64,000 nt of DNA, taken from the NCBI GenBank assembly GCA_964036045.1, contig OZ038379.1, forward strand, positions 18,509,017 to 18,573,016, written 5' to 3'. Positions within the stretch are counted from its first letter, which is position 1; each line of letters opens with the position of its first letter. Positions 1 through 11,505 of the stretch are shown here, piece after piece. This DNA is from Eutreptiella sp. 'Long Island Sound 2002'. Taxonomy: Eukaryota; Euglenozoa; Euglenophyceae; Eutreptiales; Eutreptiaceae. The notes beneath the pieces were generated by a model. The model was not told the origin of the DNA. It worked only from the letters and a program-made list of their open reading frames with translations, and searched no databases. A program made the translations under genes and the position numbers.

Positions 1-2638
1 TCTCAACTCCAACAACAAGAACCCTGCCACATTCTTGCCGGCGACATGAACACTCATCTCCAACCCACTCTTGACTGTGACAACATCAAACACCCTAAAA
101 CCTGGCCCTGGCTTCACAACCAGCTTCTCCCCACCAACACTGACCACCCTCCTCACCTTCGTGACCTTTTTCGTATACAGCATCCCCACTCCCGCCAATG
201 GACCAGACCTAAAAACAAACGCCTCACTAACTCCCAATCCAGAATTGATCTTATCCTTGCTTCCCCTACTGCCATCTCTATTTTCAACCCCCAAAACACC
301 TTCATTGACACTACCATCACTACCACAGACCACCACCCCGTAACGACCACCATCAACATTCCCACCAACCCCCTCAACATCTACCACATCCCCCGAGCCG
401 AAATTCACTACCGCCCTCTCAACAAATCCGAGCTGAACATCTTCTCTAACCACCTCGCCCCTCTGAAGGACTGGGCCAAAACACACTCTGCTAATTTACT
501 TACCACTTCCACTGACACCATCGTTGACATCACCAACAACATTCTCAACTCCCTCGTCAACGCTTACAAGAAAACTTCCAACCAAGGACATACTCACAAA
601 CCTACCAAGCCGGAAAAAGATTTTCTCCATCACCTCTCCACCATCCACCCCTCCTGTTGTCTTTCCCCTTCTCAAGCTAACGCCCTCCAACACTCTCTCA
701 ATCAATGGACCGATAAGAAAACAAAACAAGCTCAAAACCGACTTCACTTTTCCCTCGTCAAAGGTCACAAAATCAAAAAATCCATCAACAACATCACCCA
801 GCCCCGCTCCTCTGCTCCTATGGCCCTTTACGATATCAATCACAACCTTACTTCAAACCCTTAGTCCCTGTGCGAATCTATGGGCCAATGCCTCACATCT
901 CTGGGTGGGCCCACAGATTTTCAAACTGACCCCCAACTAATCGACTCCGTCATGCAGGACTCCCCTAAAATTCCCTCTAATGCCCCTCAACCTAAATTCA
1001 GCGAATCCTTCTTCAACACACTTCTTTCCGACTCCAACCCAACCAAAGCACCAGGCTTTGAAAACACAAACCTCTATCTTCTCCACATAGCTCCCTCCCA
1101 CATCAAACACTTACTCTTCCTCGTCTGCAACTACTTCATTACCCACCCCACACCCAGACAGTGGCTCACTGCACGCATCTTCCTCCTCTACAAAAAAGGC
1201 GACCCACACGAACCCATAAACTACCGCCCCATCGCCCTCCTCCAAACCATTTATAAAATCCTGGCTTCATACGCCGCTACTTCCCTTACCTTCTACGCCA
1301 CCAAATACAAACTCCTCCACCATACACAATATGGAGGAATACCCAATCACCGCACCACTGACCATATCTACTCCATGATCTCCAACATCTCACTCCACCC
1401 CGACATCTGCCACCTCTACCTCGACCTCAACAAAGCCTTTAACTCTGTCCCCCACTCTGCTCTCTGGCAAATTCTCAATATCTATAATTTCCCTACTCAC
1501 CTCATTACCCCAATACAACACCTTTACTCCCATCCAGCAGACTACCCCTCCATTAACGGCTTCTCCCTCTTCGCAGCCATGACCCTTAGAGACTTGCGGC
1601 AGGGCTGCCCCATGTCCCCCATCCTCTTCAACCTCTTCATCGACCCCATCCTTCGGCAACTTGACTCCATCCTACCCAGACAACCCTTCCGCGCCCTTTT
1701 CTCCTTCATCGACGACATTGCTCTCCAAACTACCTCAATATCTACCATTCACACCGCACTATCCTTCCTCTTCACCATTGATCCCAAATATGGGCTCTCC
1801 TTCAATGCATCTAAATCCGAACTCCACACCCTCAATAATTCACCCCACGTCACCATCCGCATTTCATCTACCCTATCCTTCAGCACATGCAACCCTGACA
1901 CCAACCAGCCCCGCTCACACTACAAGTACCTCGGCGTCTACTTCTTCAACAACCAACAAAACAAACATATGCTTCTCCTCCTCAACAACACCATTACTTC
2001 CTTCTTCACCAATCTGCTCTCTCTTCACCTCTCACACACTGAACTCATCAAACTTACAAACTGCCAGCTCATCCCTACACTCGCCTATCGCCTTAACTAC
2101 AACTCCCTTCGAAATGAATCCCTTGACACCCTAGACCATTCCATAAGGAAACACATCGCTTACCAAGGCAAACTCTCTAAACGCACACCCAACAAAACCA
2201 AATACTCTCCCCGACACACATTTGGCCTCGGCATTACAAAACTCTCCCAAGTCACACACACACAAACAGTCAACCACTGTCTGAGGTACACTCTCAATGA
2301 AGGGCCCCCAACAGCCAACAAAACCGTCCAACATACCCTCTTTCATCCCTCCGCTGAATCAAACCTGATTCAAACCATGTTCACCACCTCAGCTCACCAC
2401 TTCTCCATTCAAACACATAACATTCCCCACTCCAACCCCTGTCTTCTACGTGACCTCCCCGTCAATACCACCATCGAAGCCTCCTTCCACACATCCCCCA
2501 ACCTCCCTCCTACATGGCACCCTGGCAAGATACTTCAGCACAACCCAAAAACAACCACAGTTCAACTTTCTGACATGACCTGCCCTGTCAGCAACTCCCA
2601 CAGTTTTCGTTTTCCCATCCAGCCAGCCACCATAATAT
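1..2638 (+). pseudogene. LINE-A, 5' part: APE endonuclease C-terminus and reverse transcriptase
   Basis: This is the ORF2-type protein of a non-LTR retrotransposon, which nicks target DNA and reverse-transcribes its RNA on the chromosome. The frame is open from the window edge. Endonuclease motifs are 'GDMN' (about nt 43-54), 'SRIDLILAS' and 'TTDHHPV'. The RT follows in the same frame with 'YKKGDP', 'INYRPIALL', motif A 'DLNKAFNSVPH' (catalytic Asp 1423-1425), 'LRQGCPMSPILF' and motif C 'FIDD' (1705-1716), then 'YKYLGV'. A single in-frame TAG (862-864) separates endonuclease and RT; no frameshift is seen. The frame continues to 2638, where G1 is inserted, and resumes in phase at 29960 with RNase H. 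Both LINEs here have Asn where most LINEs have Asp after KAF, and IDD rather than ADD. The coding strand is strikingly poor in G. The 5' end lies outside the window. Confidence 0.93.
2635..2638. other. Target-site duplication ATAT of element G1, left copy
   Basis: ATAT directly precedes the left G1 LTR and is repeated at 29956-29959 directly after the right LTR. Deleting G1 and one ATAT rejoins the LINE-A frame without a stop. An AATAT reading is possible if the LTR is taken as one base shorter, but the polypurine tract position favours 4 bp. Confidence 0.85.
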
Positions 2639-4945
2639 TCACCCAACCTGGTTCCCTCTGAGGTCCCGGCGTCAGGGCAACACGGATGAGTCAAGTGGGG
2701 TCATGATGCCAAAATCACCAAAATTGGTGTCATTCCCACGCGTGGCTCGCTCGGCCAAGGTAAGGCCAATGACTCACAGGGTAGGAGGCAGGACCTAGGA
2801 CTTATATCTGAGTGTACAACTTGGATTTAGGTCCAGGCTCCCTATGGGCTCAGAGAATTGGGGCCGCCAATTGACCACACGGAAGGGGGAAATTGGGGTC
2901 CCAAAATTGGGTCATTTTGGCTGCCTGAAATGAGCCAAAATTCGGTGTGCTCCCAATAGTATATCTCCACGCCGGCTTGGAGATCAGATCCGCCATTCCA
3001 TACGTGATCCACCGGGAGTCCAACAGAGACTCCCATGCCCTTGGCTCTCAAAGATCTCCATGCCACTCGGCGTGGTGACGATCCCAATTGGGTCCACAAA
3101 TGCAAAAGTGCCAAAATTGCCCATACCCAATTTGGCCTAGCGCCCTAACGAAGGCGGCTCCGCTTCGCCCACGTGGTGTGTGGACCATGGGGACCATTAC
3201 CCATAACACCCATGTCATATATGGTCCATTGGTCCATGCGTCCGGCGTGCACGAGGGTTAGAACATGGTGCACGGCGGGCAGCAAAAGTGGAAAAATGCT
3301 CAAAATGGCCAAAAATGCGCACACTCATGGTTGGGGCAAATGAGGCACATGCCCGACTCGGACCGGAGTGTGCCATAGGATTGGTATCAAGTCATATTGG
3401 TCCAACATATCTTTTGGGCGTCGCCCAACTCCTCCGATATTGGGAATGGCAGGGTCGCCAAGTGAGCCCATGATTTGGGATAGTCCCAAATCGCCAACAT
3501 GGCGGCCACGATATGCCAAGCCTAAGAGGAGTTATTCGCCGGGTCCAAGATATGTTGGGCACCGAAGTATGTACCCTCATATCATATTTGGGTCATGATG
3601 TCAATTGAGCGCAACGTTGAGATACACGGTCGCCACTTGACATCATGACGGGCCAAAAACGGCAAAATTGGCACAAAGACAAACCAAAGTGCCTTGAAAG
3701 GCGCACAATTATATTATAATATCTTTGGCTTGGATCGTGCAATCAACTAATCCTTCTAAACACAATGACCTGACACCAATGACCTTCGATCCCACATATG
3801 TGCTCCACTTGGGGCGCCTTGAAAGGTTACGAGCGCTACTTCCCAAGTGGGCACATGAAAATATGGAAAATTGTAAAACACACACCTTGCTCCCAACGCA
3901 TCGCTTCGGGATCACCACACAAGCTTCCCTTCACGAAGGTTAGGCTTGCAATTGACAGTAGGGAGTATGGAGAAGGGGCTTGCACAATATGAGGTCCATT
4001 GGCGGGCTTGGCTTGGAGTAATGGACCCGCCAAATGGGCACACAACACAACACATGGCACATACCACATATTGCCCAAAAATGTAGCTCCCACCACGATA
4101 TGTCATGCCCCTCCAAGGGCATATCTTTGTGTCAATCGCTCATAGGAACTCAAGGAGAGTTCCCATGCAACACCAACACTTGCGCGCTACACTCGAAAGT
4201 TATCTTAACGCACGCAATATCATGGCCAATGAGTTATAACGCAAACTCTACCCTCTTGACCATGATCCATTACACTAGCGCGCATGTGTGGAAACGCAAG
4301 GCATATAAAGCTTCCTAAATTACGTCGGGAGTATTGTGAATACATCCCACGTTTCCTTATTGTCAATACTCGCAAGCGGCACGAGATATGACCTTCACAA
4401 GTGGCCTCACGAATCAACTTTGTTTTGCCCATATCTTTAAGACAAATGGAGGGCAAGATAAAAGGAAAGTTGATTCGTGCATACGGAAGCACGTAGGTCC
4501 ACTCGAAGGAGGTCAAATCAAGTGCGGGGATGTCGAAGTCGAAAATCCGATTTCGACATCCTGAAAAATTCGGATTAAGGTTGCGAGTATTAATTATGAA
4601 AATTGCGGAAGCATCCATGCAGTTCCTGGCGACTTTGGAGCCTTCGTGACGGATAGCGTTAAAATTTCCATTATAAACAGTTAAACTGGCGGTTACGGTA
4701 AAGTCGCGAACCAACCGCCAGCAGTCAAAACAGTGAGTATCGGAACGGAAGCATAAAAATTGACGGAAACAATATGAAAATAAAACCCTGTTGATTCCTG
4801 ATATTCTGATACACAAATCTCCGCTGGCGGTGCATCGGTTGCCGATGCGGGGCTTCACGGCACGGAACACGCCGTGCATGGGGTTAGTGGACCGGAGACC
4901 GGTTGTATGCCGTAACCTGGCCATGGGGTTCTGGGTACCGCTTCA
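2639..4945 (-). repeat. G1 3' LTR (left copy)
   Basis: About 2.3-kb direct repeat of 27649-29955 with no indels. Read on the minus strand it begins TGAAGCGG directly after a polypurine tract, and ends GGGTGA next to the TSD, so only the TG end is canonical. It holds several inverted repeats: a perfect 13-bp pair at 3592-3604 / 3637-3649, a 9-bp pair GATGTCGAA/TTCGACATC near 4530-4560, and short GC-rich hairpins near 4829-4905 at its sense 5' end. Confidence 0.93.
4220..4924 (-). other. Open frame of 234 codons inside the G1 LTR (unassigned)
   Basis: In the sense direction of G1, an ATG-started frame of 234 codons begins about 20 nt inside the LTR. The same frame is open in the other LTR (29230-29934). 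The LTRs are about 99% alike, so its presence in both is weak evidence for coding. I see no domain, signal peptide or membrane segment. It is probably chance, though an LTR-encoded protein is possible. Confidence 0.2.
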
Positions 4946-4956
4946 CCCCCCTCCTT
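4946..4956 (-). other. G1 polypurine tract
   Basis: On the minus strand AAGGAGGGGGG abuts the 3' LTR start TGAAGCGG. This is the expected plus-strand primer site, and it fixes both the element's orientation and the LTR's first base. Confidence 0.85.
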
Positions 4957-6438
4957 AGAGCAAACCCTGGGGGGGCTCGATAACACCCACGCATGGCAGC
5001 GGGTACCCAGGACCACTCCCTGAAAGGGGGGGGGGGGTGTCACATCCTCACTTCAGTAAGTCACAGTAAGATAGGTATCCCACAGTGGGCTAGGTATGCT
5101 GCTGTAACAGCTCGTAGCACATGTATAGTATCAAGTATCAAGTCCCGGGTCCTGGCGGCGATTGTTCGGCATCCAAAGGACCCGTTAACCCATACCAGGC
5201 GCACCGGGTGCCGGCTGCTACGGTCACCACCACAGTGGCAGTGGCATACACGGCCAACAGGGGCGTCACACGACGGCCGAGGTGGCCCCACAAGTCGAGA
5301 GCGACCACAAAGATCCATCAGGCTACCCCAAGCTTCCCAAGTCCCGCCGACTGGGGAGAGTCCCCACGGGTCCTTCCTCGGGCGCACCATGTCCATATCC
5401 ATACGACGCGAGTCCAGAGTGCCATAGTCGAACTCCTTACGAACCCCAAATCGTAAGGAAACTCCTCCTTAAGGGATCGGGCATCAAGGCCGTCTTTTCC
5501 CTCGCCCTACTACCACGAAGCGTGGCCATACATGAGGGAGTCCTCATGCAGTGTGGGCGGAGGCGTCGACTCCTCAAACCACCAGTTTCCCAGGCAGACT
5601 GACCGAGGTCAGGAGCACCGGAGGCCGCCATCCGAATGCAAGTGCGTCTGCAAATCGGTAGGCTCACACTGGGACTGACAGTGGCGGACCGCTGGGAGTG
5701 TAGTCAGGCAACTGGGCTTCCCGCCTGGCGCCATCAGGATCTCCACACATCACAGCGAATAGGGCAACACGGTATCACGGGCACTCAAACAGTAGAATCT
5801 GTAATCAAGTACTGGTCCAGGCTGGACCAGGCTGTAAGAATATGTACACGGCGACTCAAGGCGCCTCTGTATCCCGATTCGTGGTGAAAAACAGTCCATC
5901 CCTCAGCGATGGGCTGATGACACTTAACATACAGATGCACATATCCTGGAGGGCAGAAAAACAAGCAACAATTTGGGTAAATAGGCGTGTAAACACACTC
6001 AGAACAGAGTGCCAAACCACGCCACGGTCAGGATAAGGCAAATGCAGGACGATGGACAGGATAACGCCTGAGTTCAGGCATATATAGTCTCGAGACACAC
6101 GTCGACTGGTCTGGATTCCGCAAATGCCATGGAACCAGACCACACACCAAAAAATCGCAATGCCGATGACAGCGGCATCCGTTGCGCAGCGTCGTATGGG
6201 CTTCAAGGCCCCAAGAGCTCAGAATTATGAAGGTCAGTCGCCCTACCTGGTTTCCCAAGGATTCAGCAGGGGGGGAGTGACGAGTAGAAGAAGAGAGGGG
6301 CCATCCTCCTCTTGATTCAGCAGGGGGGGGTATATGGCCACTCTGTCACCGAAAGATGGAAGAGAGCAAGCAAGTAAGGGACGATTCGTCGGCCTCACAA
6401 GCGCTCACAACACATCAGGGGAGAGCCCAGGGCGCTGA
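4957..6438 (-). other. G1 3' non-coding region
   Basis: About 1.5 kb between the Pol stop and the polypurine tract. I see no convincing coding sequence. It contains a G run near 5027-5038 and two copies of GATTCAGCAGGGGGG (near 6260 and 6315, plus strand). Confidence 0.6.
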
Positions 6439-9400
6439 TCAGGCACCCCTGGTTGCAATCGCCCGGGTGAGTGCTGCCAAGTCCGAAACGTGGATCTTGG
6501 TCTTGTGTTTGCGGATGTACTCCATGAAGGGAGTATTGACCCGCGGCACGAATGAGGAGACGGGTTCCCAGGTGTCGTGGGACGGCCCATAGCCTCGCCA
6601 ACGAACCTTGAACTCCAGACCTCCGGGTGCCGAGGCCTTCGGACGCTGAGCCAGGATCTTCTCGACAGTATAGTCGTCCTGCTCAGCATAGTCGTCGTCC
6701 GAATCGGCCTCATGTTTGGCGTAGTCCAGGGACACATGTCGGCCACGGAGGTCGGGTTCCCGCACACGGAGTTGACTCTCGTGGCGCTCCCGGAACTGTC
6801 CGTGACCCACCTTGATGCGGTAGGTGTCCTCACCAATCCTGCGGACCACCTCGCCGGGTGTGAACCAGGTCTTGGTGCGGTGGGTGCCCATGGGGCGGGG
6901 TCTGATCACCCACACCGGGTCTCCCACCCTGAACTTCTGCGCTGTCGAGCTCGGGGCGGACTTCTGACGCTCAGCATGCTCCTTCTCAAGCTGCTGGCGG
7001 ATGTCCCGCGCCGTTTGCTCTTGCCGCGCGAAGAACTCCTTGGCATCCATAGCCATGCCATCACCAGACAAGGGAAGTCCCCTACCCAGGGGGTCCCTGC
7101 CGAACAGAATCTGGTGAGGGGACAAACCGCCCGGAGTGGGGGTGTCATGATGGGCCTTCAAAGCAGGCCACATCTCCTCAAACCAGTTCCGCCGTGGATT
7201 GGTGATGTGGATCTTGCGCAGCTTCTCGAACAGCTGCCGTCCAGCCACTTCAGCACGGCCGTTAGACCGGCTGAGATAGGCGACGCTCTTGGCATGACGT
7301 ATCCCCATCAGGGAACACATAGCCTTGAACCAGCCACCAGTAAACTGGGGCCCTCGGTCACTGCAAATGGTGCGGGGGATGTCGAAGACGGTCAGCCAAT
7401 GACGAATCATCATGACTGCCACTTCCTTGGCAAGCAACCCCTTTTTGCGTGCCGGAACGGCTACAACGTAGCCGCTGTGGCGGTCCACACAGAGAACCAC
7501 ACAGTCAAAGGTCTCCTTGCCAATGTGCACTTCGGGCATGGAGAAGACGTCCATGGCCACGCTCTCCATTGGCTGGTCAGGAACCGGGGTCCATTGGGGT
7601 TCCCCCTTGACGTTCCGGTTATCGGGATTGCAGGCCTGACAGACCGAGCAACCCTTCCTGACCTTCTTGATGGCGGTGTAGAGAACGATATGGTCGATCT
7701 CGAACCGACGCTGCATGTCAAGAGCTTGCTTCTTGACCCCTGGGTGCAGCATGTGGTGGTGCCAAGCTTCACACAGCTCGAGCACCCGGGACTCTGGGAC
7801 TAGCAGCTTACCATTCCGGTAGAGCTTGCCATCTTCCTCAGTCAGCCCCTTTGGCCACTTCTGCCCGTCGTCAGGGTCGGTCACAGCCCTATACTCGGCC
7901 GCAAAGGCCTCAGACTTGGCGTAGTCGTCGGTCCAGTCGTCCTGGAGGCAAGTCTCCGGGAAGAGGTGCTTGTCGGACTCAGTTCCTACAGGGGGTGCCG
8001 GACCGGGCCTTCCGCCCGCGGCACCCACAGGGGCGAGTACACTGACCGTTCTGCTCACCCTCGATGCGAGGGGGGCATCTGCAGCCATGACGACGAAGCA
8101 TTTAACATCCTCCTCCTCCATCAGGCGCTCCATTTCAATGATCTTCTTGGCTTCAGCGGTCTCAGCCTCATCGCCATGGGCAGAGATATCCTGCATGCTC
8201 TTGCTGGCGGGATAGGCCCACCTACTGAGACAGTCCGCCACGGTGTTATCCTTTCCAGGAATATAAACAACCGTAAGGTCGAACTTGGCCAAGGTCTCAT
8301 GCCATCTTGCCCGTCGGGAGGCGGGACCTGAGGGGGTGTCCACGTGCTCCTTGTGCCACGACTGCAGACTCTGATGGTCGGTGCAGACGGTGACGGGATG
8401 GAGGGCTATGTACCCAGCCCATTTCCTGAGAGCCATGACGATGGCATACGCCTCCTTTTCACGGGGCGTCCACGTCCGTCTCTGGCCTTCCGCCAGGACT
8501 CGGCTCCAGAAGGCCACGGGCACGTGCCTCCCGTCGTCAAGCACTTGCTCCAACACAGCGCCAATGGCGTAGTCGGAAGCGTCGGTGCGCAGGACGAACC
8601 CTCGGCCGGGATCCACGAGGTGCAGACCCACTGCGGATAGCAGCGCCTGCTTCATCCCCTCAAAGGCACGGTCAGACTCTTCAGTCCAGACCAGAGCCTT
8701 CTTGGACCCCTTCTTGGTCTCCTCTCGGTTGCCCTTGAGCATGGTCGTCATGGGGGCTGCATACTCGGCATACATTTTGATATACCCCGAGTAGTAGTTG
8801 CAGAACCCCAGATACGCCCGTAGCTCAGAGACCGTTTTGGGCTTTTCCCAGTGCTCAATCGCAGCCACCTTGCCAGGTATGGGCTTTCGCTGCCCGTTCC
8901 CGACTACGTGGCCAGCGAAGACCACCTCGCTTACCGCAATGGTGGCCTTGTCACTGCTGCCCGTGAGTTTGTGCCGAACCAGAAGGTCCAGCAGTTGAGT
9001 GACGTCCCTCTCGTGTGCCTCCAGGAGCTCCTCGTAGCTCATGCTGGGGTCCCCGGACGCGATGATCACGTCGTCCACGAAGGGGTCCGCACAGTCGCGC
9101 ACCGGCTCAAGCAGGTTCTCCAGCATCCGCTGAAAAGCCGCATTGCCGTTGGTAACGCCCATAGGCATTACCTTCCACTGGAGAGGTCCAAGTGGGGTGC
9201 TCATGGCTGTGCAGGCACGGGACTCCTCGGCGAGAGGCATCTGATGATAACCATGTTTCAGGTCAATCACCGTGAAGATCCTCCGCCGGTGTTGCTTTTG
9301 CAGCATGTCCTCAATGAGGGGCAGCGTATAGCTGTCGTGCTGCGTTTGGGCGTTCAGGCCGCGGTAGTCGACCACGAGCCGCCACTCACCGGCAACCTTC

Positions 9401-10735
9401 TTGGGGACGACGAAGCAAGGAGAGGCCCATTCGGAGTGGCACGGCTCGAGCCAGCCTCTCTGGATGAAGTCACGGAGGATCTTCTCCATGGCCTCTTTCC
9501 TCTCGCCCCTCAGGGCAAACTCCCGGTGCCGATACACACGGGGGTCCTGCTTCAGTCGTATCTTGGCCTCGCCATACGGTCCACGCACCGGTGGGGGGAA
9601 CACAGGCTTGCCGCTGAAGAAGGTCTCGCCATACTTCTGCTTCAGCCTGGCCCTCAACGCCTGGATCTTGGGGCAGTCATCGGACTCCGCCTTGGCTTTT
9701 CCGGGCACTTGAACCACGGAGCTTACTTGAGGGGTAGCGACCCCGCTCGCTTTCGGCTCAGGTGGTCTTCCCAGGTGGCCCAAAGGCCCATCTCTGGTCT
9801 TGCCTCGGAACAGATCGCCGTAGGTGGGTGGGTTACCGCCAGGCGGCTCGTCTTGGCTGGACATGTGATCCAGCACCCTCTGCACGAAGGTATTCCCGTC
9901 ATAGGAACCGGAGACGATTGAGTCCACTTCCCACCAGGCTTTGTCCTGGCCTTTGCCCTCACGCTGGTCTCCCCAGTCGTGAAAGGGCTGATCCATATAC
10001 CCCTGAACCAGATCCCACTCCCCTTCAGTGAGGGGGTCTTCGGAGTCCGATTCTTCGATGTCAACAGGGGGAACCGCAAAGCATTGCCTCCAAGGTTCTG
10101 CTATGATACGGTTGACACACACGAAGTCCGTGGTGTCGGCCTGATCAAGGCCCCCATCCACATAGTGGAATTCTGTTGGCCATCTCTGGGGTGGCATGGG
10201 CTGTCCCTTAGCGTCCTGATAGACACTCTCTCCAGCCGGTAGGACGACCTTGTTCAAGGTCATGTTGGTCAATGAGGCTACCCAATGTCGGGTACTTTCC
10301 TCCTCGGTGCATCCCATAGGAACAACCAGCACTGCCTTGGAGCGGTCCTTGCGAATCTTCGCTATCGCTCTTGGAATGTCCCAACGGGGGCAATGGATCC
10401 ACATCAATCCCTGATGCGGACCCCAGTGCTTCTTCCACGCGGAGTCCTGGGCGCTCCAGTACTTCTCACATACCCGCAGATGGGCGGAGGTTCCTGAAGA
10501 GAACGCATCCAGGGCCAGATCCGACGCTCCCAGGTCCGCGACCACTCGGTACGCCACTTCTGGCCTTACGCCGTACTCCTGGTTCGCTGGCCCAGTAGGC
10601 TCAGTGTCCAGCGCGGCCACTTCGAGCTGATTGCGTTCGGGGTGGATCCATTGGCATTCCACATGGTGCTCAGGTGACGAAAGCCACGAGAGCTGGTCGT
10701 CCTGGTACAGGGTCATGGAGGCCTGGGCCGGGAGG
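6439..10735 (-). CDS. pol: G1 Pol: methyltransferase-like domain, RT, RNase H, integrase, chromodomain
   Basis: Main part of the G1 polyprotein; numbering is from the Met at 10716, and the frame continues upstream across the G2 insertion into protease at 21500. Residues 51-190 form the extra domain ('LDAFSS', 'WIHCPRWDI', 'AVLVVP'). RT spans about 380-660 with Asp485 in 'VIDLKHG' and FVDD at 546-549. RNase H has 'RTDAS', 'PREKEAY' and 'CTDHQSL', and ends 'VADCLSRWAYP'. Integrase has an H2C2 zinc region (His 986-991, Cys1023, Cys1026) and a DD35E triad at Asp1056, Asp1120 and Glu1156. The C-terminus is a chromodomain ('FKVRWRGYGPSHDTWEP'), which in chromoviruses guides integration to chromatin. 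The frame ends at TGA (6439-6441). No stop or frameshift lies within this section, so it looks intact apart from the G2 insert. Confidence 0.95.
10731..10735. other. Target-site duplication GGAGG of G2, left copy
   Basis: GGAGG flanks G2 here and at 21500-21504. Removing G2 and one copy rejoins the G1 protease and Pol halves in frame. Confidence 0.95.
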
Positions 10736-11267
10736 TGTAAGTGCGGCTAGCCCCATCTGCTCAGATTTTCAGACATTCTGCCCAGACTGGCTACATTTTG
10801 GTCATTTTCTTTGCTTCGGCGGATTCGCCGCCTCGCAGCTCAGTCACAGGATATTTCCTATATATTTCTGATATGCCGGATTTGATTCCGCGGTCCATTT
10901 CCCGTAAATCCGCCGCATTCCGCTATTTTAGCTGGAATCGCCATTTGCCGCTGACGCGCGCTCGCGGGCCAGATCGGCCAGACGATTTTACATAAATGGA
11001 TTATTTAAATTCTTTCAGACAGTTTTGGACACTCAGATGTATTTAGAATAATTCCCCTCAATTTTCTTCATAGACTGGGATTTTCTGCCGGACCACAATC
11101 AGCATGGACCTTGCTTCTGTTGTCGCTGCTCTCGCCTCCGTTGGTGTCCGAGTGTCCGGTTCTACCCCCAATAACAACATCCAGGGAGACTCCTCGCGTG
11201 CCTGCCCCACTGGTCTTGCCGGCCCCGAGCCCTCCGGCACCCACAACGACCCAGGGCAGCACTTTCA
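10736..11267 (+). repeat. G2 5' LTR
   Basis: Begins TGTAAGTGCGG and ends GCACTTTCA. It is a direct repeat of 20968-21499, equal in length, with two substitutions. The primer binding site follows at once. Confidence 0.96.
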
Positions 11268-11279
11268 TGGTAGCAGAGG
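11268..11279 (+). other. G2 primer binding site (initiator-Met tRNA type)
   Basis: TGGTAGCAGAGG lies directly after the LTR. It is complementary to a tRNA 3' end CCUCUGCUACCA, the form known for animal initiator Met tRNA; the plant form gives TGGTATCAGAG. G3 has nearly the same site. Confidence 0.8.
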
Positions 11280-11505
11280 CTACCTGAATGTTGTTCCTTT
11301 GGTGTCCCAACCACAGCTAGCCCCTCAGTACGGCCCCGTAGACTCCGCAACCTCCGGAGACGTAACGATTACGCTGCCGTGGTGCTGTGCGAACGAGGCC
11401 TTGAGAGGAATGCCTTGCGCAAGCCCAAATTGCCCAAGAAGGACACAAATCAGCAGCTGTGGAGGCCCAGATTACAATCAAGATCCCAGTCGAAATTGAC
11501 CATGA

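Noticed and set aside
6577-9921. Long plus-strand open frames (6577-7803, 8851-9921) opposite G1 Pol
   Set aside because: They mirror the GC-rich Pol frame on the other strand and show no domain; codon-shadow effects explain them.
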